Assembly (NCBI RefSeq): GCF_043641665.1
Contig: NC_092186.1
Coordinates: 17,069,001 to 17,133,000 of the forward strand
Direction: 5' to 3'
Source of the DNA: Enoplosus armatus
Lineage: Eukaryota; Chordata; Actinopteri; Centrarchiformes; Enoplosidae
DNA length: 64,000 bases
The stretch's first letter is position 1. Each line of letters starts with the position of its first letter. Below the pieces are notes generated by a model. It was not told where the DNA came from. It did not search any database and saw only the letters and a program-made list of their open reading frames with translations. A program made the translations under genes and the position numbers. Positions 49,151 through 62,460 of this stretch are shown here, in pieces.

Positions 49151-52100
49151 AATTGGCTTGCCTTCACCTTCGAGTTCATTGAGACATTATCCAGTTTCTA
49201 TAGCAACATCATCTGATTGCTGTCAGTACCCAGAGACCAGAGCACATAGCATAAGCTTCAGAGCTCTCCAGTATTTGGAAGAGTACTTTGGGGTTGCAAG
49301 GCAGTTGATAATGTGAAAAAAATATTTTAAACATGAGCACAGCTGCTGGTTATCGTGTAGTACCTTCAGTTCCTGGGTCCATTTTGTTGATGCTGCAGAT
49401 CACTGGCTAAGCTACAATTGAGTTAGATAAAGATTTCCAGCTATAAAATAATAATGATGAATGATAAATGTCAGATTTTGGTGTATGGAAACAGTAATCT
49501 GTGAACAAGGGCATTGTTATAGAGCTGTAAATTGCACCAACTCTGAATAATCATGGAGATCAAGAGAAATAATAATCAAGATAAATCCACATTGTTAGAG
49601 TCTATTTGGTGTCCAAGTGGTAATTATCACCATCTCAGAGTAAATCCTGATAACAATACTTCTTTGGTACCTTGCTTTCCAACAAACACAATTCGCTCTG
49701 TTTGTGGGTGTGAAGCTGGTGAGGAATCATGCCCTGAGGAATCACATCCTTGTCGCTGCATTAGTGACTCTTCGGTCGAGTGCTTGCGCAGAAAGACTCC
49801 TACTCCTCACATCCACTGGATTCAGCTGCGTTGGTGCCATCTTCATCACATCTTTTTCGTCGTTTCAATATCCACTGGAAATGTTTCAGAAGTGGAGCGA
49901 CTTCAGGCAGTCTGCTCTTCAGCCGCATAATTTTCAATCATGTGTAGAGTTAATGTGCTGAATAATCCACATGTTATTGTGGCACCTTAGCTTCAGTCTG
50001 CCCTACACTTGCCTCTGTCTTTTGTCCCCAATTACTCCTACCCACTGAGTGCTATCTTAAATTTAGTTGAAAATGCTGACAGTGACATCTTACAAAAAAG
50101 ACACAGTGACGACGGTGCCCAAAAATATGCAACTTGCACAATGGAGATATAGTCCATTTTGTTTTCATGTGAGAACTCAAACAAGATCAACAGGCTCAAC
50201 AGGCAGCAATCTGAAGTTAATATGCTTCCTCTGTGACAACATCATTTCACCTCAGAGTTAAGCTTTTGTCTGTGCTCTTCCAGATGGCTCCAAGTGAAGT
50301 CTGTGTGTGTGCATTCACAAGTTACTGAGGGACTCAGTTGAGAGTTGTGCCTGTGCATTGATGAGGCCTTATTTTCAATGTTCATCTCCACTTCTGGGGA
50401 GAGCTGGCTATGAGGTGATCACTGGCTGTTATTTACAAGAGGAGTATTTCGGTGGTATCAATATTGTGCCCAGACTTTTAACTATGCCTAATTTATCTTA
50501 ACAACTGGTCCAAGGGTTTCAAGCACCTGGCATTATTGAAGTCATTTATGGCTTGGGGATTCATTTCAAACAGTTTAGAGGCATTTGAGATAACATTTTG
50601 TCTGATATAATGTGTGCAGTACAATACTAGTGATCCATTGAGTCTCATTTCGGCAATGATTTTGTTTGTGCAGATGTCACAGTTTTGCACTCACAGTATG
50701 TTACCGGTTAAGTAACTGGTTAACCCAACCAAAGCATAGGTTAAACCCATTAAAATAAACTTTTAAATAATGGTTTAATGACTCACTCTGAGGTGTACTG
50801 ACATGGACTTCTTTACATTGTGATGTTCTTCATCCCCACCTCATCCATTAAATGTTTCTCATAGTGGAACACCTCATCATGCATTTTTGCTTACGAAGTG
50901 TATTAAAGTTAACGCTCAACATTTTGTCTTTTTTACCCGGGTATGTGACTTGTTTCTCCATGTTTCCAGCCTTTGTTCTAAGCTAAGCTAACTGGCAGCT
51001 GGTTGTAGCCTTATGTTTGATGGACGCAAATGATAATAATCTTATTGTCTAACTCTTCACCAGAACGTGAATGTGTATTTCCCAAAATGTCAAACTATTT
51101 CTTTAAATTGAAGTGCAAAATTAGCTAATTAAAGCAATAATTTGCAATATGCAAATTTAGAGATCAACTCCTCTTCAAAATGTAATAATTCTCAATAATG
51201 TATCGGTTATATGTCCAAGTTCAGATAGGACAGTGTCTGGAGCTGGACCTGGATCACGGTTGGAGTATTAATGACCTTGGGTCTAAAGCATACAGCTCCT
51301 TTAACCATGTGTAGAACATGTACTTCTGAGTCCAGTCTGAGCATTTAAAGAAAGAAAAGTGAGTGGTGGTGCAGCTGAGGGCTAAGGCAGTCGGATAATA
51401 CTCAAATCAAGTGCATTGTGTAAGGTGAAATAAAAGAAAAGAGAAGATTTCCTGTGATGTTCCCGATGCGCGTTCTAAGCTGAGCCTCTCACTTAGCTGA
51501 AAGGTATAATTTGAAGCCTTGACAAGCATTTCAGGCAATCATGCCCAGCTACAGCCTTCAGTGAAGTACCTCATTATTCATCTGACCAGGGGCAATAAGA
51601 TGGGCAAGAGCATAAAATCTCTCTAAAATGGACATTTGTGCAATGCAAATGTCCTACATTGGATTGCATGTGCAATAGTACCTTGAATTAAATATTTGTG
51701 AGAAAAAGACGTGCACAATAAATGTAAGTATAAGTGTAGTTTAAAGATATGCTGTGTCTTTGTGACTGTATGGTAAAGGTAGATAAATCAGTAGTGTGAT
51801 GAGAAATAATCAGATGCAAAAGCTTTTCATGATTCATTTGATCAATCAAGATGAATCACCAGAAGCTATTTTGTTAGTGCAAGTTTATTAGTATCATTGC
51901 TCATTGATAAAGAGCCAAATGCACTTGAGTAATAGAATGTATGTAATGTGATTATATTGAATGACGTTTTGTTACTGAATATCATGGTCTGTATGGTCAG
52001 TGCGCCTGTTTATTTCTGATGAGCTTCTCTGACTCTCGTCCTTTTCTTCTTCCCATTTGGTGACTCATCTGTGAACCTGCACCGCTGTGGCTGTTCGGCT

Positions 52101-55100
52101 AATTAAGAAAATTAAGTTAAGAAGAACGTCAGTACTCAGAGATTCTGCAAAACTCCTGATTACGTTCAATGCCAATGTTTTTCAAATTCTGAAGGTTAGA
52201 CATGGGTAAATGACCTGTAGTTATAGTGTAAGGTTAGGGTTAGGAAATTTTAACACTTGGTCAAGGTTAGGAAAAGATCATGTTTACTGTTGTAAAAGGT
52301 TGTTGCATGCAGGTCTGTGACAGGCCATGAATTATGTTCTCCTGCATGAAAGTCAGATATGCTTCACACCCATCCACCATCTTGACCTCCACACCCTTAC
52401 TTTCCTCCATGGGATAATAATTCAGGCCGGGAATCTAACGTCAGCCAAGGTCAATCTCTATACATTAATAACAGACCATGTATACTGTGTGTTTTGTATT
52501 TTTCTAATGCTAATACATAAGCAGGCATACATCTAAGGTGATGAAACGATATGGACCTCAGTCACTCACTGCTTAGCCAACGCTAACGTTAGCTAGTTAA
52601 TGTTAGAATAGTCTGGTGGTCTCACTTTATGATCGCTTTATTATCATAGTCATTGAATTAATCATCATTCATCATCGTCATCGTGGCACATGCACTACCT
52701 CCCTGCACCCTCACTGAGTCCCTGTCTCTCTGCTTACCGCTTCAACTACAGTCTCCTGCTCTTCTCTCTGCTCCTCTGCCTGGAGTGGCCATGTCCGACC
52801 ACTTCTCCTCCTTGTGCCCGGTCTGCCAGATGGCCAGTCCAGCCCTGTGTTAGTCAATCGCACTTCCATAATTTAGAGTGTTTGTTTTGCACCTGGCATT
52901 TCCTCTGAGCTCTGACTGGACTTGTGTTGTGTTGAAGAAGCTCTAGTAGCTCTGAGAAACTGGATCACTTCCACATGACAGAACAGAGTATACAGGTCCT
53001 GATTTTCCTGCAGAGCATGATTAAGTGTTGATACCATTTATTAGTTTTAGAAACACAGAATCAACTCGGGACGGGTAGTTGTGATATTATGAAGTGCGGA
53101 GGGCCCTGCTAGAGCATTTTCTGTTTTTTAAGCACAAATCATGTCCCTTGCCTGTTAACAATGTATCTCTTGGTGAGATACATTGTTAATAGTTAATATC
53201 CATGAAGTACCAGGCATTCTATATATGTAGACTAGACACTTGAAGATGCCTCCATCTTACTGAATGTTATATAGTCATGCAGGTTCATGCTCTTGGCAAC
53301 CCCTTGTGCACAGGCATTAGATATGGCATGAAATGGGATTGGAGTGGTCTGTCTTTTCAGAGAGTGTTTGCTGACCAGCTGCTGCCACAATCACAAAAGA
53401 GCCCGGCGCATTGCTACAGGCACTTATTTTATGGTTCAGTGTGTTTTACCTGGGTTTACACCCTGGAGAGATAATAACTTGACATCCATGCCTTCCTCAG
53501 TACAGTACATCAACCTCCTTGCTCAGATTTTCTTGACCACTGCTTTGGCAAACAACAGTCTGCAAAAACATAGTGGGTTTAGGGCCATTAGACATGGCAC
53601 CGGTACAGCTTATATTTTGATCTGAGGCAGATCTGTCCAAACTGTGTTCTTTTTCACAAACATGAACATGCGGTGTGGTTGCATTTCCACCTGGCTGATG
53701 TGCTTGTCTGATATATGATCACTTTCTGAAGTGGTCTGGCAGAATATATCACAATTTGCTGTCAATCTCAATTTAGAATGTTTACTAGTTACACTGTTTG
53801 GCATCCAGTGCAGAAAATATTCTATGTTTTGGGATTTTCATGGCTTCTACTAAAAGATGAAATACTAACAAAATGCTGTAATAGTAGCTCAAAAAATCCT
53901 CACAGATAAAAATGGGAATATCCAGATTTGGAAGTCAGAGCATTTTGTTTCACTTTTAGCCAAGAAGACTCAATTTTACCTCACCAGCTGCTAGGGCAGA
54001 AAGCCACATCAGGACTGAGATTGAAATTTTGATTTATCACACAAGATTCACAACATGAGACAACCTTTCACACAGCATTGCATTTGCAACAAAACTGTGA
54101 CAGCTGTGAATCCCCCACCGTGGAAGAGTACATCTATTTGGGAGTGAATGAACACATCCCCCTTTTAAATAACATCAAGGAGGTACACAACATAATAATA
54201 ATAGTACATACTGGTGATGATGGTGATAATGCCTCTGGTCTAACAGAGTATTAGAGAGGAAGAAAAGTGCAGTCATTACATTCTGGCCACAACAATGTCT
54301 ACCCTGCACTGCCTCCAGCACTGCTGTGGTTGTCTGCTCTGAAAAATTTGATAGTTTTTAAATGCTTCCAAAAGCCATTCCCCTTGTGATTCTTCCTACG
54401 AAATCACAAGATGTTCAGTACGACAAGCACAACTTGAGAGGTGACGACCTATTGACCTCATGTGACTCAACAACAAGGAAGTGCTCCGACACCGTTATTT
54501 TGTCTCCCAACTTCCTGTCTACACTGGAGGTGTGAATGTGTTACGTTGTGTAGATTAAAATTTATTGCTTGCGATCACCTTGTGCCTGTATTTCAGCAAA
54601 TATGTGACCAGTTATTTGATAACATTCAGACAGCAGTCTGACGAACATCGCTTGCTATTTACACAGCAGTGCTAAATAGACCAGTTCTCCACACAGCGCC
54701 GGGATCAGCTGGTCATCTTACTGTAATAATCATTGTGACTGGTCCGAATGTGTCGGTATTTGTATTTTATTGTGTGTTTATAACAATATGATGTCTCAGC
54801 AGCAAGTACACTTTGAACAATAAAAAACATCAAGACATTTAGCAGAAATTACTTTTACACACAAACACTACTGAAAGTACACAGGACTGACGAGCATTTT
54901 TGTTTTCTGAACATTTTCTATACAGCACATATCCTGACAGAACAATGCAAGTGATAAGATAATACGAAATTATTTGACATACAGTGTATTTTTTCTGTTA
55001 CATAATTGACAATTACAGTAGCAGTATCGTGAATAAAAAGAGACAATCACTTTTCCATGATATTATATCTTATATCCATCATCATTTTTTACATGTTGGT

Positions 55101-55567
55101 CCCTTTTTTAATGTTTTTTCCCTCTCTTGTTAACCCAGGAACTTCAGTTTATTGTTACTTTACAATATTGTGTTTCACTTATCTTTACTGCACATGACCA
55201 AGTACATAAATGTTTCAATCTCTTTCTGAATTAGATAAACTTTTGTGTTCATTGGTACGCCAGGTTCGTCTCAACTTATAAATGCCAGGATTTGCAAACT
55301 ATATTGTCATAATTTAAACTCATTTTCCAAAACTAAAGTACTAAATAAATAAAGTACAAGTAATAAAGTACTCACAAATTTTTTTTCATTTAAATTGCTT
55401 TTCAACATTGAACATTGGGTGTTACGCTGGCAAACGCTTGGTTTGCCAGGTGACTCAATGTGGCATTCTTGTTGATGACAGTAGATGGATGCAGTGGCTC
55501 AAAGCGGGACAGTCTTTCTAAACACCATACCATCCTACCAACAATATGTCTCCCATGACTTCTTTTT
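49151..55567. other. Gene-poor region upstream of the nmur1 last exon
   Basis: No gene can be supported. Two overlapping plus-strand frames at 49553-49961 (125 and 85 codons) are the longest; the second contains a hydrophobic stretch (SCVGAIFITSF), but no acceptor or family match is evident. A perfect hairpin lies at 53155-53189. A few TTAGGG-like units occur near 52210-52245. Confidence 0.4.
53155..53189. repeat. Perfect inverted repeat, 15-bp arms
   Basis: TTAACAATGTATCTC is followed by a 5-base loop (TTGGT) and its exact reverse complement. Both strands could form the same hairpin. The loop is short for a typical microRNA precursor, so a DNA-level origin such as a templated repair event is more likely. 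Confidence 0.8.
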
Positions 55568-58500
55568 TTAACATGAAAAAGTGGTCTCATCTTTCATCCT
55601 CACTTCTCCATCATCTGCCTCAGCTTCAACGACAGCGGCTCCGTTGCTGAGCGGCGCATCACTTAGGGTGCTGCGGAGCGTCACTCGGGTGACACTGAGC
55701 GAGTGTTTTCTGGGAGCGATGTGATGTGGCCGATGGCACATGACCTCCTTGAACATTTCTCTAAAACGTGTGGACATGAGGTTGTACAGGATTGGGTTGA
55801 CTGCTGAGCTGAGGTAGAAAAACACTCCGGAGATGATGTGCACGTACTGGAAGACTTCCAGGTGGTTGTCAGTCCAGTCATTGATGAAACTCCACATGAG
55901 GCGGTCAGTGTGAAACGGGGCCCAGCAGATCCCGAAAACCACCACTAAAATGACTGGAAAAACAGAGACAGAGAGAAAGAGACAATGGAAGGCATGGGTA
56001 TGGAGATTTTAGTAGCAGTACATTGATCGATGTTGCCAACATGCTCTCTCTGGTCTCAATTAAATTGTCCCTCTGGGGGCTGTGTGTCAGTGATGCAGAG
56101 ATATTCTGTCCTGGGCACACAGCCTTTGATTTAGCCCTGTGTTAAATAAATGAAACACCAGTCATAATTTCAACACATGATCAGAAACCAAAAGCAGAAT
56201 AAAAACAGTGCATGAAGACTGAAGGAGGAGAACCCTACATTTTCACCACTCCCATTGTGGTTTGAAAGTTATTGGGGAATGTGCTTGTGGGAGAAATTAT
56301 TCTGTCTCACAGAGTTCTTGAAAGGGATTATTGTGGCCCAAAAAGACTCAATTTAGCAGCTTTTTATAAAAGATTTCCATGAAAAAAAACCCAGACTGCA
56401 ATGATGTTGAAAAGGCTGTACTGCTCCCTGCAAGCTCCTTCAAAGATTCCAGTTTTACACTAGAGAATCAGTGTGTCGTTGGTTTGAAGATCTGAATTGA
56501 TGCAGCTTGTTAGGGCAGAATGCTAACTTATGCGGTTGTCCCTAACAAGCAAATGTTGCAGCATTTACATTCCAGGGAAGATAGTTTGACAAAGTCGAGG
56601 TTTCATTTTTGTTTGAGCAAGGCTTGTTACAGCCATGACTTAGAATAATTCCTTTGTAAAATAGCAGTAATTAGAAAGAAAATTAAAGTATCCTTAAAAC
56701 TTTTTTTGTGGTAATATTTTGAGTATTGGAGAAAATTACAACAAAAAAATGTTTTCAAACACAAGATCACAAATCCATGGAGGGGGTTAGAATATTTAAA
56801 GGCTATACTATCTATATATATCTATCTCTATATATCCCCTTCTCACAGATATAAACATGATACTGGCCCTATACCAAACGCACCACGCAACTACTCACTG
56901 AAATCAGTTTTCATTTACGCAAGAAATAGGCCATGCTGAGTCATGCTTTATTGTACATCTGTAACACGTAAAGTCTCCTGAGGTTTGAGAGTTTCAAGAG
57001 GTGGTGACTCATGTAACCATCTCATAGATCCCATGCTGATTGGTCCAATACATGCAACTGAGCTTGCAAGACATCTGACTGTGTGGCTAGAGGTAAAATA
57101 GTCACTTCATACGCACATCAAAATATCCAATGTACAGTGACAGGGAATCAGGCAACTTGTGCTTGGCGTCGGTGGGCTTGGCTGACTAGGAATCAGGCAG
57201 GGCTTCAGTCCGGGTGGCCGATTGGGACTCTGGGATGCTGGGTGGCTGAGGCTCTGGGGTGCTGGGCAGCTGAGACTGCCAATGGGAGCCATGATGACCA
57301 CGTTGTCCTTTGTGGCCTCCACTGGGTCCCGTGAAAATGTCCAGGCAAGTACCCTCGAAAGATGACATTGAAGGCTGACTCAGGACAGGCAGGTGGCGGG
57401 CTAGACGGCTCAATGCAGGCAGGCTGCAGGCTTATTAACCCAAGGCTAACAAACCACATGGCAGGTGGACTGGAAGAAGGACGGAGGCTAGTCGAGATAA
57501 CGATCTGGCACTGTGTAGGTGAAGAGCCGGGGTTGAAATACTGCAAGGCTGATGATCTGAGAGGTGTCAGGTGGGCAGGTAATCGGGAGTCGGGAGAGTG
57601 AGGAGACGGAGTGCCATGCCCACACACACAGATACAGACAGACAGACAATAAAAAAGAAATACTAGAGCACGGCAGTGGACATGACATGATTGTGCTGAA
57701 ACAGAATTCAATAAATCATACAAAGTGACATCTGAGTAAAACAAGTCTTGCAAGATTATTTATCCGTTTTATTTTGTTTTACATTTGCAAGTAAGTGCCT
57801 GTACAGCCAAGCATCTGAGAGCATGTAAATCAATGTCACAGCATGTTAAGATAAGGTACAGATTAATATCTTCACACAGCTCATGCTTATGCATAATGAA
57901 AAATGTCGACCTCTAAATTTGCCTTCACCTTCACCTCTGAGCGATACAAAAGCACGAAGGCTGTAAGCTTATATGAGCTTATATGTCCGTGACAAACCCT
58001 GTCAGATCTGAATGTCTTGGTTTCATATGGAGGAAAGTGGCTAATATTATTTGCATGGTTGGTGTCACCTTTCATCATCACTATTTATTCATGATCATAA
58101 GCAACTTTCAGTCAGATGTGTTTGGGGGGAATGTAATGCCTCATGGATTACACCTTTATCAACATATGAAACAGTGATAACACAGGGAGTATTTAATGTA
58201 TTTAATGGTTAATCCCCATGATACAGATGGGTACAGCAGCTGCAATATAAATGTACATTAAAAGGCAGCAGATGTCAGGTGTGCTTGACTGTCCTTTCCT
58301 TTTAGGTCACAGTTTAATTACTGTTGTTTGATTGATCAAAACAAATCTGTAAAATGTGGAAAAAAGTGAAGAGGTCAATCACAAGTGCCTAATGTGATGT
58401 TTTCAAATGACTTAGTTCAATCAATCAAAAGTTCAGACTGAAAGTTCAATATTCAATAATATAAAACAGAGAAAAGCAACAAAACCTCACATTTAAGACG

Positions 58501-59996
58501 CCCTTTTAGCTTGATAAATGACTTGAAATATTAATCAACTATTAAAATTGTTCACCATTACTTTTTTCTTGACAAAGTGACGGACTAATCGTTGAAGTAA
58601 TGCATTTATTTGAGACCATTTCTCGCCGCTGTCCTCCCTATGGTGCTCCTTGCGAGGGATTTACCTCTTCTCAGAAAATAAATGAGAGCCGATGACTCCG
58701 CCCAGTTTCGCTCGTTAGGTGGTGAGGTGGTCCCCCTTTTATTAAAAAGCAAGCCCTCAGGAACAAGTCTGGGCTGTCAGGTGATTTTGGCATAGTGGCT
58801 TCACAGGGTACTGCAGTATCATGTGGTGCACACTGTCCCAAAAAGCATGTTCCTCATACACAATCATTAGAAAAGGCGGTTGTAAAACAATGAATACATT
58901 TTTCTGAGCATCACAACATCATCAAAACTCTCAAATATTGGTATCAGCCTCAAAACTCTAGTATCAACTGGGCTCTAACTGTCTCTAACCCTTAGTAGTT
59001 TGCTTACAGGAGAGTTAGGCACACAGCTCTGGGTAAGATTAAAGGAAAAAAGAAGATCAGATTTTGATACTCACATAACATTTTAGTGACCTGCCGTCGA
59101 CGTGCCTTCTGCTGCTGTGTTCGGACGTTACAGAAGCTGTCCTGTCCAAAGCCTGACTTCGCCTCCAGCGCCTGATGCATCTTCTCCCGCTTCAGCTGCA
59201 GCCCGATGAGCATGTAGAGAGCGCTGATGGTGAGCATGGGCAGGAAGAAAAATAGCAAGGTGGTCACCTGGATGGTCAGGTTGTACATCCATTGCGGTTT
59301 CACCACAGTACAGATTGCAGAGTCAGGGATCTCCACACTTATGTTCCCAGAAGGGCCGAAGGAGCGACTGGAAAGGATGTCGATCCCATGCAGACTTGTG
59401 TTAGGCAACGCACACAACACCGACACACCCCACACTGTGAGGATGACCCGCTTGGCATGGGTGCGCGTGACAACGTACTTTGCACGTAGCGGGTGCACCA
59501 CAGCAATGTAACGCTCCACACTCAGTGCCGTCACGTTGAGGATAGACGCCAAGCAAACAGTCTCGAATAGGAACGTTTTGAAGTAGCAGCCGCCCTTCCC
59601 CAGGAGGAAGGGGTAGTTCTGCCACAGCTCATACAGCTCTAATGGCATGCCGAGCAGCAGCACCAGCAGGTCTGACACAGCCAGGCTGAACAAGTAGTAG
59701 TTTGTTGGCGTCCACATCACTTTGTTTCGTGCGATGACAGTGCACGTCAGCACATTCCCTACCACACCTATCATGAAGATGACCAGGTAGATGAGGCAGA
59801 CGGGAAGGAACACAGACGATCGACGAGGCCCCAGATATTTCTCCAGGTACTCTTCCTCTGTCAGACATGCATCTTCCAGATTGTTGTGGCTGCTGTTCAC
59901 GCCAGAGGTCAGATTGGCACAATTTTCCCCCAGGGGACAAAGCCACCCGCCTTTTTCAGCCTTTAGATCAAAAGAGCAGTTGTAAGAGGCTGACAT
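55568..59996 (-). CDS. nmur1: Neuromedin U receptor 1-like GPCR
   Basis: Two coding exons (59075-59996 and 55568-55953) join in phase 1 to 435 codons plus stop. It is a class A peptide G-protein-coupled receptor of the plasma membrane for neuromedin U/S. Seen: N-terminal glycosylation sites (N6, N28, N34), [17 protein letters not shown] leading into TM1, [20 protein letters not shown] (TM2), the TM3 Cys137 pairing with Cys229, ERY at 161-163, [17 protein letters not shown] before TM6, [15 protein letters not shown] and NPILY at 360-364. [20 protein letters not shown] and RRRQVTKML are closer to NMUR1 than NMUR2. The intron before TM6 is at the family's usual place. The start chosen is the Met just after a likely 5'-UTR acceptor (catatag). 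Which fish duplicate (1a or 1b) cannot be told here. Confidence 0.92.
57080..57640. mobile_element. Possible LTR-retrotransposon-like fragment in the nmur1 intron
   Basis: Within the 3.1-kb intron, a GC-rich block differs sharply in composition from its AT-rich neighbours. It holds gataacgatctggcactgtg, a run of short G/T-rich imperfect repeats (gggatgctgggtggctgagg; gggtgctgggcagctgag) and ends in CA/CAGA short repeats. The pattern resembles the untranslated part of fish Gypsy-like elements, but no polyprotein or paired LTRs are present. The long frames on its minus strand (up to 182 codons) have no family features. Confidence 0.3.
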
Positions 59997-62165
59997 CCTG
60001 CTGAAGTAGTCAGACTCGCTATATGAGAAAAAAAAAAAAGATGAAACAGAAATCAGTATCAAAGGCCATTTTAGAGCAAACTTTTTGTGGGTAACGTTTT
60101 TTCTGCAAAATAGATTCCTAATTATGGTTGAACAGTAATCAAAGTTTTGTCGATTTCTGCAAATGTGTCAGCACAAATAGGGAAGGAGCTGTTTCACATC
60201 TTGACATTCATCTCTCTTCTCTATGTTTCCTGATCAATTCCCAAAACTCTGAATTAGATTAGCTGTGACTGCTGTTTCTGCCAATGAGGTTTGAATTCAC
60301 TTCTGACAGCAAACAAAAGACTAAGTGATTGAATAAGCTTGAAGTGCCATCTGTTTCCTGCCCTTGTAGTAGAGCTCAGAATCTCTACAACCTTTGCCTC
60401 TGCGCTTCAATGAACGCATATATGCAGAATTTCCTTGAAACTAATTGCAAAGTAAACATCAGAGAGACTGTTTTGTTGGTGCCAGCCACAAAATACAATC
60501 GACTGGACTAATCTGCAATGAGAGGTGCTATAGTGAGAGACATAAGACTGAGCCTGAGCCTGGTGTTATTCTATATTTGTCTTATGGTCAATGATCGGAA
60601 AACCATGGATTTGGGACTGGTCCAAAGTCAATTTGTTCCTACAAAGACATAAACCTTTAAACCTGCTCTAATTAATATTTTTATATTATCAAGCATGAAA
60701 TCAAGTTTAATTTGAGAGGGGTCGTTTGAAGATACGACCAACTCCGAGATAATTACCACTGACTCTGCAGTTACCCTCAGCTCTACAGAGCGTGTTAGAT
60801 TATCTCAACTCATTGTTTTGTTTTTATGGCTTTACTGCTTTAGTTCTGTGTCACCACTCTCATTAGAGCTGTTTTGCAGCTGTTCTAATTTAAAAAAGCT
60901 CTAAAAACCCACTGAAAACTACCTGCTCAGCACCAAAGGAGACATAACGTTAGCGACTAGCTGGTGAATGCTTCAAAGACCAATAGTTTTCTCTGGACTT
61001 GGTGGAGCTGAAAAGAAAATGAATGTTGGACGTTTGCCTGAAAGAAGAATCCAAATGAATTCTAATGTTGCTCTGTGTCAGTGTTGTGTTTACAGCTTGT
61101 TGCATTGCCCCCAAAGTGGCCAAAAACGAATTCAATTAATGCATATTTAAAATGGATTACAAATATTTAATTCTATTTGTTTTTTTTTAAATGCTACAAC
61201 AGCTGGGTAATGTAGTTTTTAGCAAACATTAATCAAGCAGGGGTAAATAGCACATTTATTGGGGGCTATTTCCAATCGCGGCCATAGTGCCTCCCATAAT
61301 ATGGTAATTTCAGCTCTATATTTTTGTTCTGGGATTCCACTAGAGTAGCTTGTTGAGTAGCTCCTCACACATCTAGTGGGTCATACGTGATGATTAAGAG
61401 GGATTATTTTTGTATGAGTCTATACAAATCCTGCATAGTATGCCTTTAATCCATTTTAGTATTTCTTTGAATTGCCCAATCAGTGGAGATGTTTCACTGG
61501 CAGGAGCACAGTGGAATGGGGGTGAATACGCAGGAGGAAGCAAAAGCACTCCTAAAGACTGCAATGAAAGGTCTTCTGCATTTTTTAAAATTCCATTACC
61601 TTGACACTTTGATGCTCATTGGGTGAAGAGTGGCAGTGGCAGTGGTGGAGGCTTCATTCCCTGAATGACTCAGTACATAATAGCGCTGTTGCTGTTCTGA
61701 TTTTTTTTTCCCAATAGAGAGATCCATTCTGTTAATTGTACTGCATGTACTCGCAGCAATGAGTCACTATTATGTGTCACATCCTGTGCCAAATAATTCT
61801 TCTTCATATTTCAGTTTATTATTTATTCTGATCTGTTGGCACCTAAGAAGCTGCACTGTGATTTTGCATAGAAGAATAGTTCAACATTTTGCGAAATCTG
61901 TACAAAGAGTGCTGCAGCATTTTTACACTTTCGGTTTCTTTGTTTTTTTGAATGGGTTTTTGGTTAGATGCCTGAAATAAGTTCTGTGGGAAGAGATTTT
62001 CATGTTTTGTTCTACGGCATAAAATATGTTAAATACAGCTGAAAAAAGGCAGTTGCTAACAAGTGGCTAAATGAGACTACAGTGGTTGTCGAGGATATTA
62101 AACATCTTCATGCTGAACACGGAAAGTCATCTACTCACTAGTCCACCTTTACAGCCTCCTTGTGT
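59997..62165. other. Upstream region of nmur1
   Basis: This should hold the nmur1 promoter and any 5'-UTR exons. An acceptor-like tract (T-run then ctcatatag, about 60019-60030 on the minus strand) just before the start codon suggests an upstream non-coding exon, not located. No repeats or other genes are recognised. Confidence 0.4.
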
Positions 62166-62172
62166 TTATAGT

Positions 62173-62230
62173 ATCTATCTATCTATCTATCTATCTGTCT
62201 ATCTATCTATCTATCTATCTGTCTATCTAG
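62173..62230. repeat. TATC/GATA microsatellite
   Basis: About 14 units of TATC with two TGTC interruptions. This is an ordinary fish tetranucleotide microsatellite. Confidence 0.95.
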
Positions 62231-62389
62231 CAGTTACTCCCTGTTTCCTGTCTTTGTGCTAAGCTAAGCTAACTGACCACTGGCAATAGCCTTAAATTTA
62301 CCGCACAGACATGAGAGTGAAAAGCTATTCCTTTAAGGCCACCTCAACAGTGGTAATTAGGGCATGCTAACGCTGCTCTTTCACTACCC

Positions 62390-62460
62390 CGACCAGTTGT
62401 ATCCTGCCAGTATAGGGATCAAACCTGTGCCCTTTCTCTAACCTTTAGGCCACTGCTTGT
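62390..62460 (-). mobile_element. tRNA-derived SINE head, fragment
   Basis: On the minus strand, GTGGCCTAAAGGT (plus-strand 62441-62453) resembles a pol III A box and GGTTTGATCCC (62415-62425) a B box, about 16 bases apart. This is the layout of a tRNA-derived SINE head. It does not fold into a complete tRNA, and no body or tail could be defined. Confidence 0.45.

Noticed and set aside
57205..57753. 182-codon minus-strand frame in the nmur1 intron
   Set aside because: It is low-complexity and Pro/Ser-rich, lies within a repeat-like GC-rich block, and has no family motif or splice context.
62173..62230. Direct repeats as a possible CRISPR-like array
   Set aside because: It is a simple TATC microsatellite without spacers, in a eukaryotic genome.
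62390..62460. A tRNA gene
   Set aside because: Only A-box- and B-box-like pieces are present; no cloverleaf can be folded, so a SINE fragment is more likely.
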